Source of the DNA: Chromera velia
Taxonomy: Eukaryota > Sar > Chromeraceae
Reading direction: 5' to 3'
Assembly: GCA_018398765.1 (NCBI GenBank)
Contig: JAHBMJ010003011.1
Span: 40,706 to 94,495 of the forward strand
DNA length: 53,790 nucleotides
Every line of letters begins with the position of its first letter. Position 1 is the stretch's first letter. The notes under the pieces were generated by a model. It had not been told where the DNA came from and searched no databases. It saw only the letters and a list, made by a program, of their open reading frames with translations. Below, in pieces: positions 30,495 through 41,209 of this stretch. The translations under genes and the position numbers were made by a program.

Positions 30495-32311
30495 AACAAA
30501 GCCAGTCAAGTCAAGAAGGGACCTTAACTAGGTCGGGATCGAGTGGATGGATGGATGGACGGATGGATGGAGGAAAAGAAGAGTGCAATTGAAAAGATTC
30601 GTGCAAACAAGGACAGTGATTGGTGCCATGGAGCCAGCATGACAGTGTGTTCGACCCAGCTGACAACCGAGACTGGTTCATTTCTGAAATTTTTGCTGTC
30701 ACTTTGAACCACAAGGGGGGGGATTTGGAGGGGGCACACAGCTTGACGGACAAACAGCGGAAGTTTTTTCAAATCGGGGACTCTCGCAATGACTGTAGAA
30801 AGGAAGGACCAAGGCTGGGAGGAAGCTTTGTGCAGAAAAGAGACATGCAGGCAAGGGAGTCGACTGATCGAGGTGGTTTGCATGGTCTCTCCAACAAGTA
30901 TGAAGGAGAGAATTCTGACTGGTCGGATGAGGAGGAGAGAAGAGAGGCAGAAAATTGTGATTTTTGTTGTTGCCAGACTTCACTTTATCGGATTCCACTG
31001 CCGTGGCGCTGAATGAATGAGAGGATGAAGGGAGTCACAAAGACGTGAGGAGGGCGGAGAGGGAGTAGCGTGGAAAGCTTATTGGAGGAAACAAAAAGAG
31101 GCACTTTAACCAACAAGATAGTAAGCAAGTAAGCAAGGACAACAGGCTGTCAACAGCTGAGAAAGAACAAAAACAAGAAAGAAATAAAGAAATAAATAAA
31201 GAAAAGAAGTCCCAACTCTCCGAACCTAGCTCCAAACTTGAGTTTTGCAGTTTAAGCTCCCAATATTCTTTCTAAATCATAAGGGACCAACCTTCAAAAA
31301 TTGTGCCTTTAAATAGAATTTCAGCGTAGACGAGTATATTTCACGCTGAATTCGGTTAAACCTCCAGTGAATTTTCTAAAAATTCCACTTATATTAGTAA
31401 ATTTTTCTTTTTATCTGTGCTTCTAGCCTAGCTTCTAGCTGTGTTTTTCATTGATATGATTGAGTTGAAGCTAATGAGCCACTGCTACTAGCGTGCTAGT
31501 AATTTTATTATTTTAACCAACAATAGACATTAATTTTCTGAGTCTTAAATTGTGTTGCCTAGTGTGTTGCATCGATCCCAAGGAATTTTACCCCACCGGT
31601 TTTATCAATCAAGTAAGCTTAAGGCCACTGCATAACCACATACCGGTATGTACATAATTAAAATTCAAAGTTCACTGCCACATGTATAAAAATAAACTTG
31701 TTTTAAAATAGTTTTGAATATACACTGTACATAGAAATTAGTTTTAAATTATTTAAGTTCAAAATTGTGTTTTTATACAATTACACGAGATTACGGGTGT
31801 GATTAGTTTAGGTATCAGCTAATAATATATGATTTAAGATGGGAGGTTATTGTAATAAACTTGAAAACTTATGTTTAACTTTGTTTAAGTCTAGGTTTCA
31901 GTTTGTTACAGACTTAAAAAACTTTAAATATATGTGACTAGTATATGTTACTACGCAGCATGTTTTGCCAGTGCTACATATATACTTTGAGCTTGAGATA
32001 GCCTAGTAGTGATATTTTAATCATATTTATATAAATTTACACTTTCAATGTCATAGTCTTGTAATCATGATTCTAGTGATTAGCGTCCCACATTCAGTGG
32101 CCAAGCATCTTTTTCCGACCCCAACATACTCGTATGAGAAACAAACCTGCACGCCTGGTTTGAAGAGATCGAGTTTGCAAAATCAGGTCTGGAAGGACGT
32201 CAAAAGAGGTTGCAAGTCTATAATTGAGTAACCTGCATCTTTCAAGCTAAAATCCGTGGAAGTCCGCCCATGCACGTCCCGAATTCACGCTGGTCGATGC
32301 CTGCGTGTTCT
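30495..32311. other. Intergenic: 3' flank plus AT-rich island
   Basis: 30495-31240 is probably 3' flank, with a (GGAT)n run at about 30541-30570. An ORF at 30620-31012 has no recognisable feature. 31240-32230 is a uniform AT-rich island with no ORF and no obvious terminal repeats. The CFAP97-like gene ends at 32312. Confidence 0.5.
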
Positions 32312-33019
32312 CTACGACCGAGCTGTGGAGATTCCCCTCGCACCGTCCAACACAGACAGACAACCCGGCTGTGGCTGCCCTGGCCGTTGTTGCACAGCTG
32401 CGGGGACCGTCCTATGGGTTGAAGGAAAGAGACCCTCCAGCTGCTGTCCAAACAACACCTGTCGCTGCTCTGCCCGGGAAAGAACATCAGCCCCCGTTCC
32501 CACCGGGGTGCTGCCGGTAGTTGGACGACTCCACCCAGTTTGCCTCAAGTTGACTGTCTGGGGGAGGGGGGAGAAGGACCGGCGGGTCCTTGCAGCAGAT
32601 GCGGCGGCGGAACGGAATCGTGCCGGGGTCTCTACTGCAGTTGAGAGGGCCCCGACTGATTTGGACCCAGTGAGTGGGCGTGGGAGTGGCATGCCAGGGC
32701 CCTCTGGTGCGTATCCGTTTTGGATCTCCCATTCTCTCATCCTCATTTCCTTTTCCCTCTGTCTTTCCCTTTCCTTCGCAAAGAGGGGAACGGGAATGAC
32801 GATGGAGGGCGGGGTGAGGACTCTGGGCGACGCCGCATGGTCCCACAGCCATTTCTCGTCTATGGGGGGGCTGAGGGGTATGCGGCGCGGGGAGGCGTCC
32901 TTCCTGGTGTCTGGCCTCTGTATGACTGGAGGGACCCCTCCGAGGAACATGGGGAGACGGCGGGAGCATCTGCAGAGATCGAGACGAGGGGCACACACAC
33001 ACACACACACACACACACA

Positions 33020-33056
<37 letters not shown>

Positions 33057-33815
33057 CACACACACCAACACACACACACACACACACAGACACACACACA
33101 GACACACACACAGACACACACACACACACACACACACAACACACAGACACACACACACACAGACACACACACAGACACACACACAGACACACACAGACAC
33201 ACACACACACACACACACACGGTGCACTCACATGTGAGTATTTACGTGTACGCGCATAAATGCACTCGCAAGAAACTTTGGGTGTCACTGAGGGGCTTTG
33301 AGAAGAGTGAGCTGATAAATTTGATGCTGCATGCATAGGGAGACGGGGAGGTGCTGTTTATCCTCACATAGAAGGAATAGCATCGGGGAGTGTAAACAAG
33401 ACAGATTTGTGCGAGTTTAGGTCCTCGTGCGGATCCACCTGTAAACGGATCTTACATCCAGACTGGACCACAGTCTAGCTCGAAATCACTTCATCTCTGT
33501 AGACGTCTCTCTTTTCGATCGCACGCAGCATCCCTCCCAACTTATTCATTCCGATAAACCTGTATTCCGATTCATTTCACTCCCCCTTCCCCTAAGGCGT
33601 GCTAACCAGAGTACAGAGCTGAGTGACTGACTTCATGTCAACAGGTCTCTTTCCTCTCGCACAGTTGGTCTGGATCTGCAGCACCAACGCCGCACGAGCC
33701 TTCTCCTCCTCCTCCAGCGCAAAGGGATCGATTGACGCACGCGCCTGCATCACCCGCTGACAGAGGTCCTGCAGAGAGGGAAGAGGAAACGGGTGGACTC
33801 TCTCTCCCTCTCTCT

Positions 33816-33887
<72 letters not shown>

Positions 33888-35231
33888 CGCGCGTGCGTGT
33901 GTGTGTGTGTGTGTGTGTGTGCGTGTGTGTGCGTGTTTGTGTGTGCGTGTGTATGTGAGTGTGTGTACAGATTGCTCGGCTGACTGGCGCTGACAGACTA
34001 TTGTACACCTTACCTGCTGAAGCAATCAGTCAGCCGCTCCTTCCGTCCGTCATTCACTCACTTACTCACTCAATCAGTCAGTCGACTAGTCACACAGTAA
34101 GGGGCTCACTCACTTGCTTACGCAAGCAGTCATACTCTCACTGGCTCACCCACGTACTCACATACAATCACTTACTCTTTCACCCACTTTCGCACCTACT
34201 CACTGACCGACTGAGAGACCACCTGCACACCGGTTGACCAACTGACCGACTGACTCATTGAGTGGCTGAGTGGCTGAGTGAGTGAGTGAGTGAGTGAGTG
34301 AGTGAAGGACTGACTGACTGACTGACTGACTGACTGACTGAATGAATGAATGAATGAATGAATGAATGATTGATTGAATGAATGAATGAATGAATGAGTG
34401 AGTGAATGAAAGACTAACTATTTGACTGACTGATCTACTCGCGGATTGGCTGATTTAAAAACTGCGAGACTGACCCTGTTTTCTTGTGTGACAACCCTCA
34501 ATCTCTCTCTTTCATACCAGTCCATCTTCTTTGCCTTCCTCTTCCTGCATGATTGCGTTCATGAGCACAGTACATACACAGACAGTGACGCATGCGTAGA
34601 CATACATACTATTCATGTATTCAGGAAAAAATTCAGCTGTTGAAAACACTGAGAAGTCTGGAAGCATGTGGCCAAAAGAGGAGCAGATGGAAGAACAGTC
34701 GGGGGGGGGGAGGGGAGGAACGTCTACCTCACTGCATTTACTGGCTGCAATTTTCTTTCCCCTTTTTGATCCCAGATCAGGTAGGTAGCCGCACACACGT
34801 ACACAAATTCTGGTGACCGTCTCACCCCCCGCCTCCCCTCTCTCCGTATACAAATGTATATATGTGTGTGTACAGTCAATAGCGGAGGGATTCCTGCAGT
34901 AACGGTGACTTCAGAAGAGTGATTGACTGACTGACTGTTTCTTTGCCAGGGTCTTGGGGTGCCACTGAGACTCCTTGTGGTCCATGAGCATCATCGCATG
35001 CAAAATCTTGACGTTTTGTTTTTGGATTTGCCAGAGACGGTCCTCTCTGAGCTTCTCCCTCTTAGACCTGCGTCGCAGGTGGGGTACGTCTGTCGGGGGA
35101 AGGTTGTCGATGCTCTTCCTGGTGAGTTTGAGGGCATCGAGGTGCTGTTGGTGCTTTGCACGGGTGAAGCTGTCATGGGTCAGACGGTTGGGGGAGACGA
35201 GTGACCACACATTCGTGTTGAGGGAGTGCAT
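32312..35231 (-). CDS. CFAP97/Hemingway-like (cilia- and flagella-associated) protein
   Basis: Complement(join(32312-32969, 33632-33768, 34932-35231)), 364 aa. Phases are 0 then 2 and all lengths fit. Residues about 20-80 read as a CFAP97-type helical region: KLTRKSIDNLPPTDVPHL followed by basic residues, REDRLWQIQKQN and VKILHAMM. The order (basic helix, short Pro-containing link, then helix ending I..eN..Ll.ki) matches the family. The middle exon (DLCQRVMQARASIDPF, then a Glu/Ala helix) and the last exon (Pro/Ser/Arg-rich, about 219 codons) have no recognised domain. The first exon ends in a GTCA repeat that offers donors in all three phases. I chose the one at 34932 because it continues in frame; without splicing, a stop follows at 34911 and gives a 106-aa protein. 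The family acts in sperm/cilium axoneme organisation in animals; a flagellar role here is inference. Confidence 0.68.
32992..33220. repeat. Long (CA)n microsatellite with CAGA variants in an intron
   Basis: An imperfect (CA)n tract immediately upstream (on the - strand) of the acceptor of the last CFAP97-like exon. Confidence 0.93.
33812..33962. repeat. (GT)n microsatellite in an intron
   Basis: A GT tract with GCGT variants in the first intron of the CFAP97-like gene. It lies on the opposite strand sense to the CA tract at 32992-33220. Confidence 0.93.
34257..34410. repeat. Succession of tetranucleotide repeats (GAGT, GACT, GAAT)
   Basis: Three related four-base repeats follow one another inside the first intron of the CFAP97-like gene: (TGAG)n, (ACTG)n, then (AATG)n. 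They look like a stepwise-mutated repeat array. Confidence 0.9.
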
Positions 35232-36380
35232 TGTCTTTGCCTGCAAGGCTGCCGGCGTGCTTGCAGGGGAGGCCGGGAGTGAGTTGAACCCCTGATGTCT
35301 TGCGCTTCTTGCGTCAGTCTCTGCTGGGTCTGAAAGACGCTCCGTATAACGTCACAAATGCATGCCGGATGCAAATCCTGTACATGGGAATGCATTCCGA
35401 TCTCTCAGAACGTGCACCTCATATTTCGTCTGAGATGCAATGAGAAGTCAAGGAGCTCCCAAGTCAAAGAAAGGCTGCAAGTGAGCGCGAATGTGTGTAT
35501 ACGCGTGTTGCATCTTAATTCATGCACATGCATGCATTGAACCTTGCCTGCATGCATGCATGCATTAATTCGTGTTGCATTGAAAAAAAAAAAAATCGGA
35601 ATCCATGCATGTGCAAATTAACAGGAAGATTCGCTCGCTTTGGATATGCGCGGCAGCGCGGCCGCCTCGTACACAATTTAAAGCTTTTGCGCACGGGTTT
35701 TTCACACGTACGGTTCAAATTCCTATGATGATACAGCTTCTGACAACTACTCACAGCAAGCTAGATAAAGCTAGACCACCAAGCTACACGTTCAAGTCGA
35801 GTAAAATCGGAACCATGAGAGAAACGAGAGATACTTATTATGAGAAGGATCGGCATAATATCACGAGATTGAATTATTATAACTCGATTATATTTTCACT
35901 TTTTCACGGATAGTTACCTATACTAACTCATAGTAAAAAACTCGTCTTTCTTTTTCAACTCATAGTCCCAAAACAGTTGAAAAACAAAATTGAAATTCAG
36001 TAAAGTCCAAATAAATATCATTGTAAATTTACTACATAACTAACTAACTAACTTTATACAAAGTAATACATACAGTATTTTTTTTATCGTACAATATCAT
36101 AAAGTATCATTTTTATAAAATAATAGTGACAACTCTTGAATCAAAAACACTAAACATTCGTAGATCTCTCCACAGTAAAAAACTTTGTGACAATTAAGTC
36201 TTTGTCATCCTCCATCATCACCTCTTTCAAACCTTATTGAACCTCTGTCTCTGTCTCGAGAGACCTCTGCTTCATCACTTGGCCACTCATGCTGCAGAGC
36301 CTCCCGGGCTGCCGCTTCGGCTCCCCTCTCTCTGTGCCAATGCTTATCATCTTCTTCCTCAGGCTCAGGATCCCAATCGT
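35232..36380. other. Intergenic between two (-) genes, with GCATGC-rich promoter patch and AT-rich segment
   Basis: 35232-35700 is the 5' flank of the CFAP97-like gene. It has dense ATGCATGC palindromes at about 35525-35570 and a GCGGCAGCGCGGCCGC patch near 35650. 35750-36200 is AT-rich without genes. 36205-36387 holds a 60-residue acidic open frame on the (-) strand that overlaps the end of the SK-channel gene in another frame (see findings). Confidence 0.5.
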
Positions 36381-39300
36381 CTAACACACCCCTTGGCTGA
36401 GTGAGAGGCCCCTCTGATTCTCTATGGGCAGGACTCTGTCCCTTTCTTCCCTTTTCGGTCGTCCTTCCACGTCCCTCATTTGACCTCTCAGACCCTCTTT
36501 CCCTTTCCCTTCTCGCTTCCCTTCCCGTTTCCCCTTCTCTAAACCCGTGGAGGCCCCTCTTGCTCTCTCATGGTCTCTCGGAGGCCCTGCCTCACTGTCC
36601 CCGCTCCTCCTCGCTCTGCTCCCCCCTCTCCCTCTTCCAGCCCATGGCTCATCCTCGAGAGACTCTTCTTCTTCTTCCTCCATCCTTCTCCTGTCAAACT
36701 GACCCCCCCCTTCCGCCCGACTAGAGGCAGCACCCTGCTGAGGTGATGCTGTTGCAGGATCTCCTGCAGACATTCTCATCGCCTCCAGACGGCGACCAAC
36801 AACCTCCAACATATCGGTGAGTGCCTCCCGAGTGGCGGGGCCCTTCGCAGTCGCTAGAAGAGACTCGACTCGAAGCAACGTGGCTGCCAGGTGAGAGAGC
36901 AGCACTGTGCGTCTGGTGATTTTCTTCCGCATAGGTTCCATCAATTGGTCCCTCAACCTGTGGAATAACACAGAGGGGTCGTTTCTGTCGTCCCCCTCCT
37001 GGTGGTCCATCGTTCCCCACAGCTCATTCAGAGTACGAATCTTCCGCCTGTGATGCGCTATGTCCAGCTCCAGATTCCGTTTCTGCCGAGCTAACCTGGA
37101 ACTCAGGGTGGAGCTCGTGTCGCCCCCTTCTGCCTCTTTGAGGGCTTTTTGCCGTCTACGGATTTTGGAGAGAATCCATGCCTTTTGGAAGGCACACGCG
37201 GCCTCTCGAAAGCGTGCCTTCTCAAGCTTCTTTCTTCTCACCTGCAGCACAGAAGATCGGAGAGAAGTAAATACCTTGCCTGTCCGATACTGTTTGGCCA
37301 TGTCACACGTTTGCGACTCTTTCTTTCCAAGACTATCTGAGAAGAATGACACAGACATGGTCTGTCTGGTCGCTTGTCTGTGTTTGATTTTTTGTCTTCT
37401 TCTTTTTCCTTCTTCTTCTCCCCATCCCTCCCTTCTGCCTTTTCCCAGATATGGGCTCCTTTTCTGTTGTGACGTCCTTCTGTTCCTTTTCTCTTCCTCC
37501 TCTATTCTCACCCTTTTCTTTTTATACGGTTCTCTTCTTTCCCGTCTCGTGTTCTCAAACTAACCCCCGATCCTGCTGTATCTGCTGAAATTTTCGTTCC
37601 TTCTCACAACGTACTTGAGAAGGAAGGTATCTGCTGTGCTTGCAAGATTCAACTGCGTTTCAAAAGTGTTTGATGCGGTACAGCTAGGAAGGGTCGTACG
37701 TACCTCTTTCATGACTTTCGCCTCTATCCGAGTGGGCCGGAGGAGACTGCCGAGACCCACGAGGAAGAAGGCCTCGAAGATCTCTCCTATCTGAAGAATG
37801 AATGAATTGAGGAAGGAAAGAAGAATCATGCAAGAAGGATCACGGAGGAAGCAAACAGAATCAGAAAGGACTGCGGCCTGCCTTCAACATTTCTTTATTA
37901 CGAGAAGAAGCAAAAGAGAGGATAGATAATATTGAAAAAGAAGGAGACAAAGAGGAAAGGGACTACACATTCAAAAAAGGCCTCCAATTTGGCAACTCAC
38001 TCGATTGAATAAAAACCCATCCGTGTATTCCGACGGCGCGAAAGGCTCTATACCCCCACTCCCTATTTGCCGCTGAAAATCAGTCAAACAGGCTAAAAGT
38101 GCTGACCCGCACGGCAAACAGGTCTGCCATTACCCACTGTCTGTCTCTATGGATGGAAAAAAACAACAAATGAAGTCTACCACCCCCACCCGTCTGTACT
38201 CACATGCCCCCGCTCACTGACTGACCGTGTGAAGAGACAGAGCTGCGAACCTCCCAGGCCCACTCTTTGCGGCAAAGTCCCCGTACCCGACTGTGGTCAT
38301 GGTGATCAGTGTGTTCCATATCGCGTTCGCGTAGTTGGCCAGCGTGTCGGTGCCAGTCCCCAGCTGTCTCTCTGCCATGACGAGTGCAAACGAGCCCAGG
38401 AACATGGAGAAGACCAGCAACACGACCAGGGACTTCATCGGATGCTTCTGGAGTGTCGCCTTCATCACCCACGCCTTGTGTTTGCCGTGCGTCCAGATGA
38501 TGAAGCTCTCGCTGTTGTATTTCAACTTTCGCGTCTCTGCTGAGGACAGCATTGAGTACCTGCAAGGGGACCGGGTGCAGAGGTCAATACTCTGTGTTTA
38601 CATTTCTGTGATTGTTCACATAGAAAGTGTATACGAATTGCACGGGGGAGAAAGTGTTATGAACACATGGAACTTTTAGGCAGGAGAGAGAAGGAGAGGA
38701 AGAGGAGTGGGATGGGTCTACAGGGAGAACAGGGCGTTTTGTTGCGTCGAAGTGAAAGCACTCGACAGACGAAAGACGGACGTCTCACAGGCCATTGAAG
38801 GTGCTAGAATGGATGGGATGGGATGAGAAGAGGTGAGAGGAGAACAGAAAAGAGGAGACTGCAGTGAATGTCAAAGAAAGACAACCATGATGTCACTCCC
38901 TTACTCTTCCAATGTACATACAATCCTTCTTGATCCGTGCCCATCCCTTTGCCCTGCCCTGCCTGCTTCTCTGGAAATTTGACTGACTGCCTTCCTACCT
39001 CTGTATCTGACCTCCTTCCTAGCTCTGTATAGGGAAAAGAGGTAGACCATCAGCCTCTTCACCTGTCTACCTATCTGCCTGTCTGTCTACCTGCCTGACT
39101 GTCCATCTCCTTGTTTGCCGCGTGGCCACACGGTCTGTCCGTCTGTGTATCCGTCTATCTTTTTGTCAGCGCGTCTGCCTGTCCGTGCGTCTGTCTGCGT
39201 TGCTATCTGATGATCTCTCTGCTCGTTTGTGACTGTCTCTGCGTATCTCTTTGTCGTCTCTTCTGACCTGATGAAAATGCGCAAGAACCAGTAGGTGCGT

Positions 39301-40040
39301 GCGAGGAAGAGCATCGAGAGAAAGGCCGAGATGTGGAACTCCCACCCTTGTACCCCATTCACTCGGACGTCATAGCCCGGCAGCGGCTGGAGGCAGTGGA
39401 TTATACATTCGATAAGAAAGGGGCCCAGAAACCGTTTGTAAATGAAGAATTTGTTGGGAATTCCCAGTTGGAGTTGCGCTTGGCAGTAGAGAATGTCGTA
39501 GTGGATGTAGAGGAAGAAAAAGATCCCCACACTCAACGCCCAAATCAAACTTCGAAGAATAACGTTGGTTGGCTCCTTCATGGTGTTGTACTCACTCTCT
39601 GGGTCGTCTTTGTTTTCCCTCCGAAAAAAAACCTCGGCATCGGCAATCATAAAGACCAGCTGACAGAGTACGAGAAGGAATCCAATCGAATCATTCCATT
39701 TCAAACGCTTGTCGAGAAGATTCAATTGCATCAGTATAGGCTCAAATTCGGGGTGTTTCAGCTTTTCTCTGTCTGACACCCCAATGCCAAGGATGGGGAA
39801 AAGTTCCCTGATTACTTCCCGTCTCGCCACGTCGCTGTACACAGCAACAGAGACCCTGTGCACATCCCCCCTCCTGTCCTCGATCAATTTGGGCAGACGC
39901 CACTTCAACCACTCACTTGCCCCCTCGCTCCCTTCCGACTGAGCACCTGGCACCCCCTCTGCTTGCTGCTTTTCCGCGTCCTGCTCTTGTCCCTCCATGG
40001 GTCTAGAGGGACCCGGTCGAGAGGCTGATTCGGTCTCCAT
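36381..40040 (-). CDS. SK-type (small-conductance Ca2+-activated-like) potassium channel
   Basis: Complement(join(36381-37241, 37275-37336, 37700-37790, 38226-38559, 39268-40040)), 706 aa. It has six hydrophobic segments: S1 IGFLLVLCQLVFMIADAEVF, S2 LIWALSVGIFFFLYIHY, S3 FLGPFLIECIIHCLQPLPGY, S4 ISAFLSMLFLARTYWFL, S5 SLVVLLVFSMFLGSFALVMA and S6 IGEIFEAFFLVGLGSLL. The P-loop is TLITMTTVGYGDF, with GYGD at 349-352. S3 ending in CLQPLPGY and S4 LFLARTYWFLRIF match SK/IK channels. After S6 a basic helical region, REAACAFQKAWILSKIRRRQ (about 431-450), aligns with the calmodulin-binding segment of SK channels, so Ca2+/calmodulin gating is plausible (inference). A long charged C-terminus follows. 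The third exon may end at 37704 (better donor gtacgt) or 37700 (needed for phase); I chose 37700. The product should be a plasma- or endomembrane K+ channel tetramer. Confidence 0.88.
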
Positions 40041-41209
40041 GAAAGAAGGGGAAGGGAGAGGTTCTCAACAGGGGAAGAGAGAGGGACGGATGGATGGGTG
40101 ACAAATCGATGGGAAAGATTCTCGATCAACTTGGCCAAACTGAAGAGACGGTTGATCCCAGTATTTTCACCTCTTTTCCTTTGCCTCCGTTCCTCTCGCA
40201 ATTAACAAAACAAACGACAAATCTCAAGGAAGAATACGTCCTTGCAACAAAGCTAGTCACCCCGGTCGATGAGGGAGGCAGTGAGAGGATCGGATGGGAG
40301 CTGAACGGCTGCTTTTTTCGGTTTCTTTGATCTCCCGTTCTAGACTGAAATCTGAATGACCACTTCACATTCGGTTTCGCCGTTTGTTCCAGTCGGCCTC
40401 CGGTCTATACAGCCAGTCTGTCCGTGAATCGACAATGCTCGAGTCATACAGAAAGGCGTTTCTGTTGCGGGATTCTTCCTTCAAAAGCCACGTACAGGCC
40501 TCAGCCTTCGAGCTCTGTTCCATCTGATCAAGTTGCAACAATGCGACGAAATGAGAAAGATCTCTTCGAACGTGCTGATCTGACCCTGTCGGCCATATAT
40601 GGCCTCTCCCTTAGTATACATTTGTTCCATCCTCCGTCGACTTTTTTGCAACTCATCCAAGTTTAATTGACATTCTCATTTGCGTACGTATATACATATA
40701 CGTACGTACAGCGCCCGACCACGAACAAGTATATACATGTGCATGCATGTCTGCATGCATGTACGTATGTGCACGTATTGAAATAAAAACTGTTATTAAT
40801 ATAATTAGTTACTATTAATATGTCAATTGCATGCATATCTGCATGATTCATCCTGCAACACTCAAAGGAAAATGAACAACACTTCAATGCGCACCAAATG
40901 CGCTAGCTCGATCCGAATTGACTTTTTTCCCGCCAAAATTTAAGCCCTCTATGCGCCCTCGAAAACCGCGCAGGGTGCGCGGCCCTGCCATGCAGGGCCC
41001 AGAAATGGCCGGACCCGGGCGGCCGCGGCGTTGGCACCGAGGGCAAGCTAGGATGCAATGCATGAAGCGATCCTTGCAAGTTTTCTGCGACCTTCAATGC
41101 ATGAGTGACGACCCTTAATTCGTCTCCCCTGGACTGTGCACTGCGTCTGCCTGCTTGAGTCGAGTAGATTTTCTTTTCCGAACGAAGCGTTCGCGTCACT
41201 GACGTCAAA
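40041..41209. promoter_or_regulatory. Shared divergent 5' region between the K+ channel (-) and the dioxygenase (+)
   Basis: 1.17 kb between the start codons. Two TGCATGCA sites are at 40740-40747 and 40752-40759. A GC-rich patch (GGCCGCGGCG, GGGCCC) at about 40960-41050 precedes the dioxygenase start, with ATGCAATGCATG at about 41052. The stretch from 40660 to 40900 is AT-rich with TACGTA words. No gene recognised inside. Confidence 0.45.

Noticed and set aside
30620-31012. ORF of 130 codons after the multi-pass gene
   Set aside because: No domain, overlapping frames of similar length, and no splice context.
32256-33338. 360-codon + ORF ending in His-Thr repeats
   Set aside because: Antisense of the last CFAP97-like exon plus translation of a CA microsatellite.
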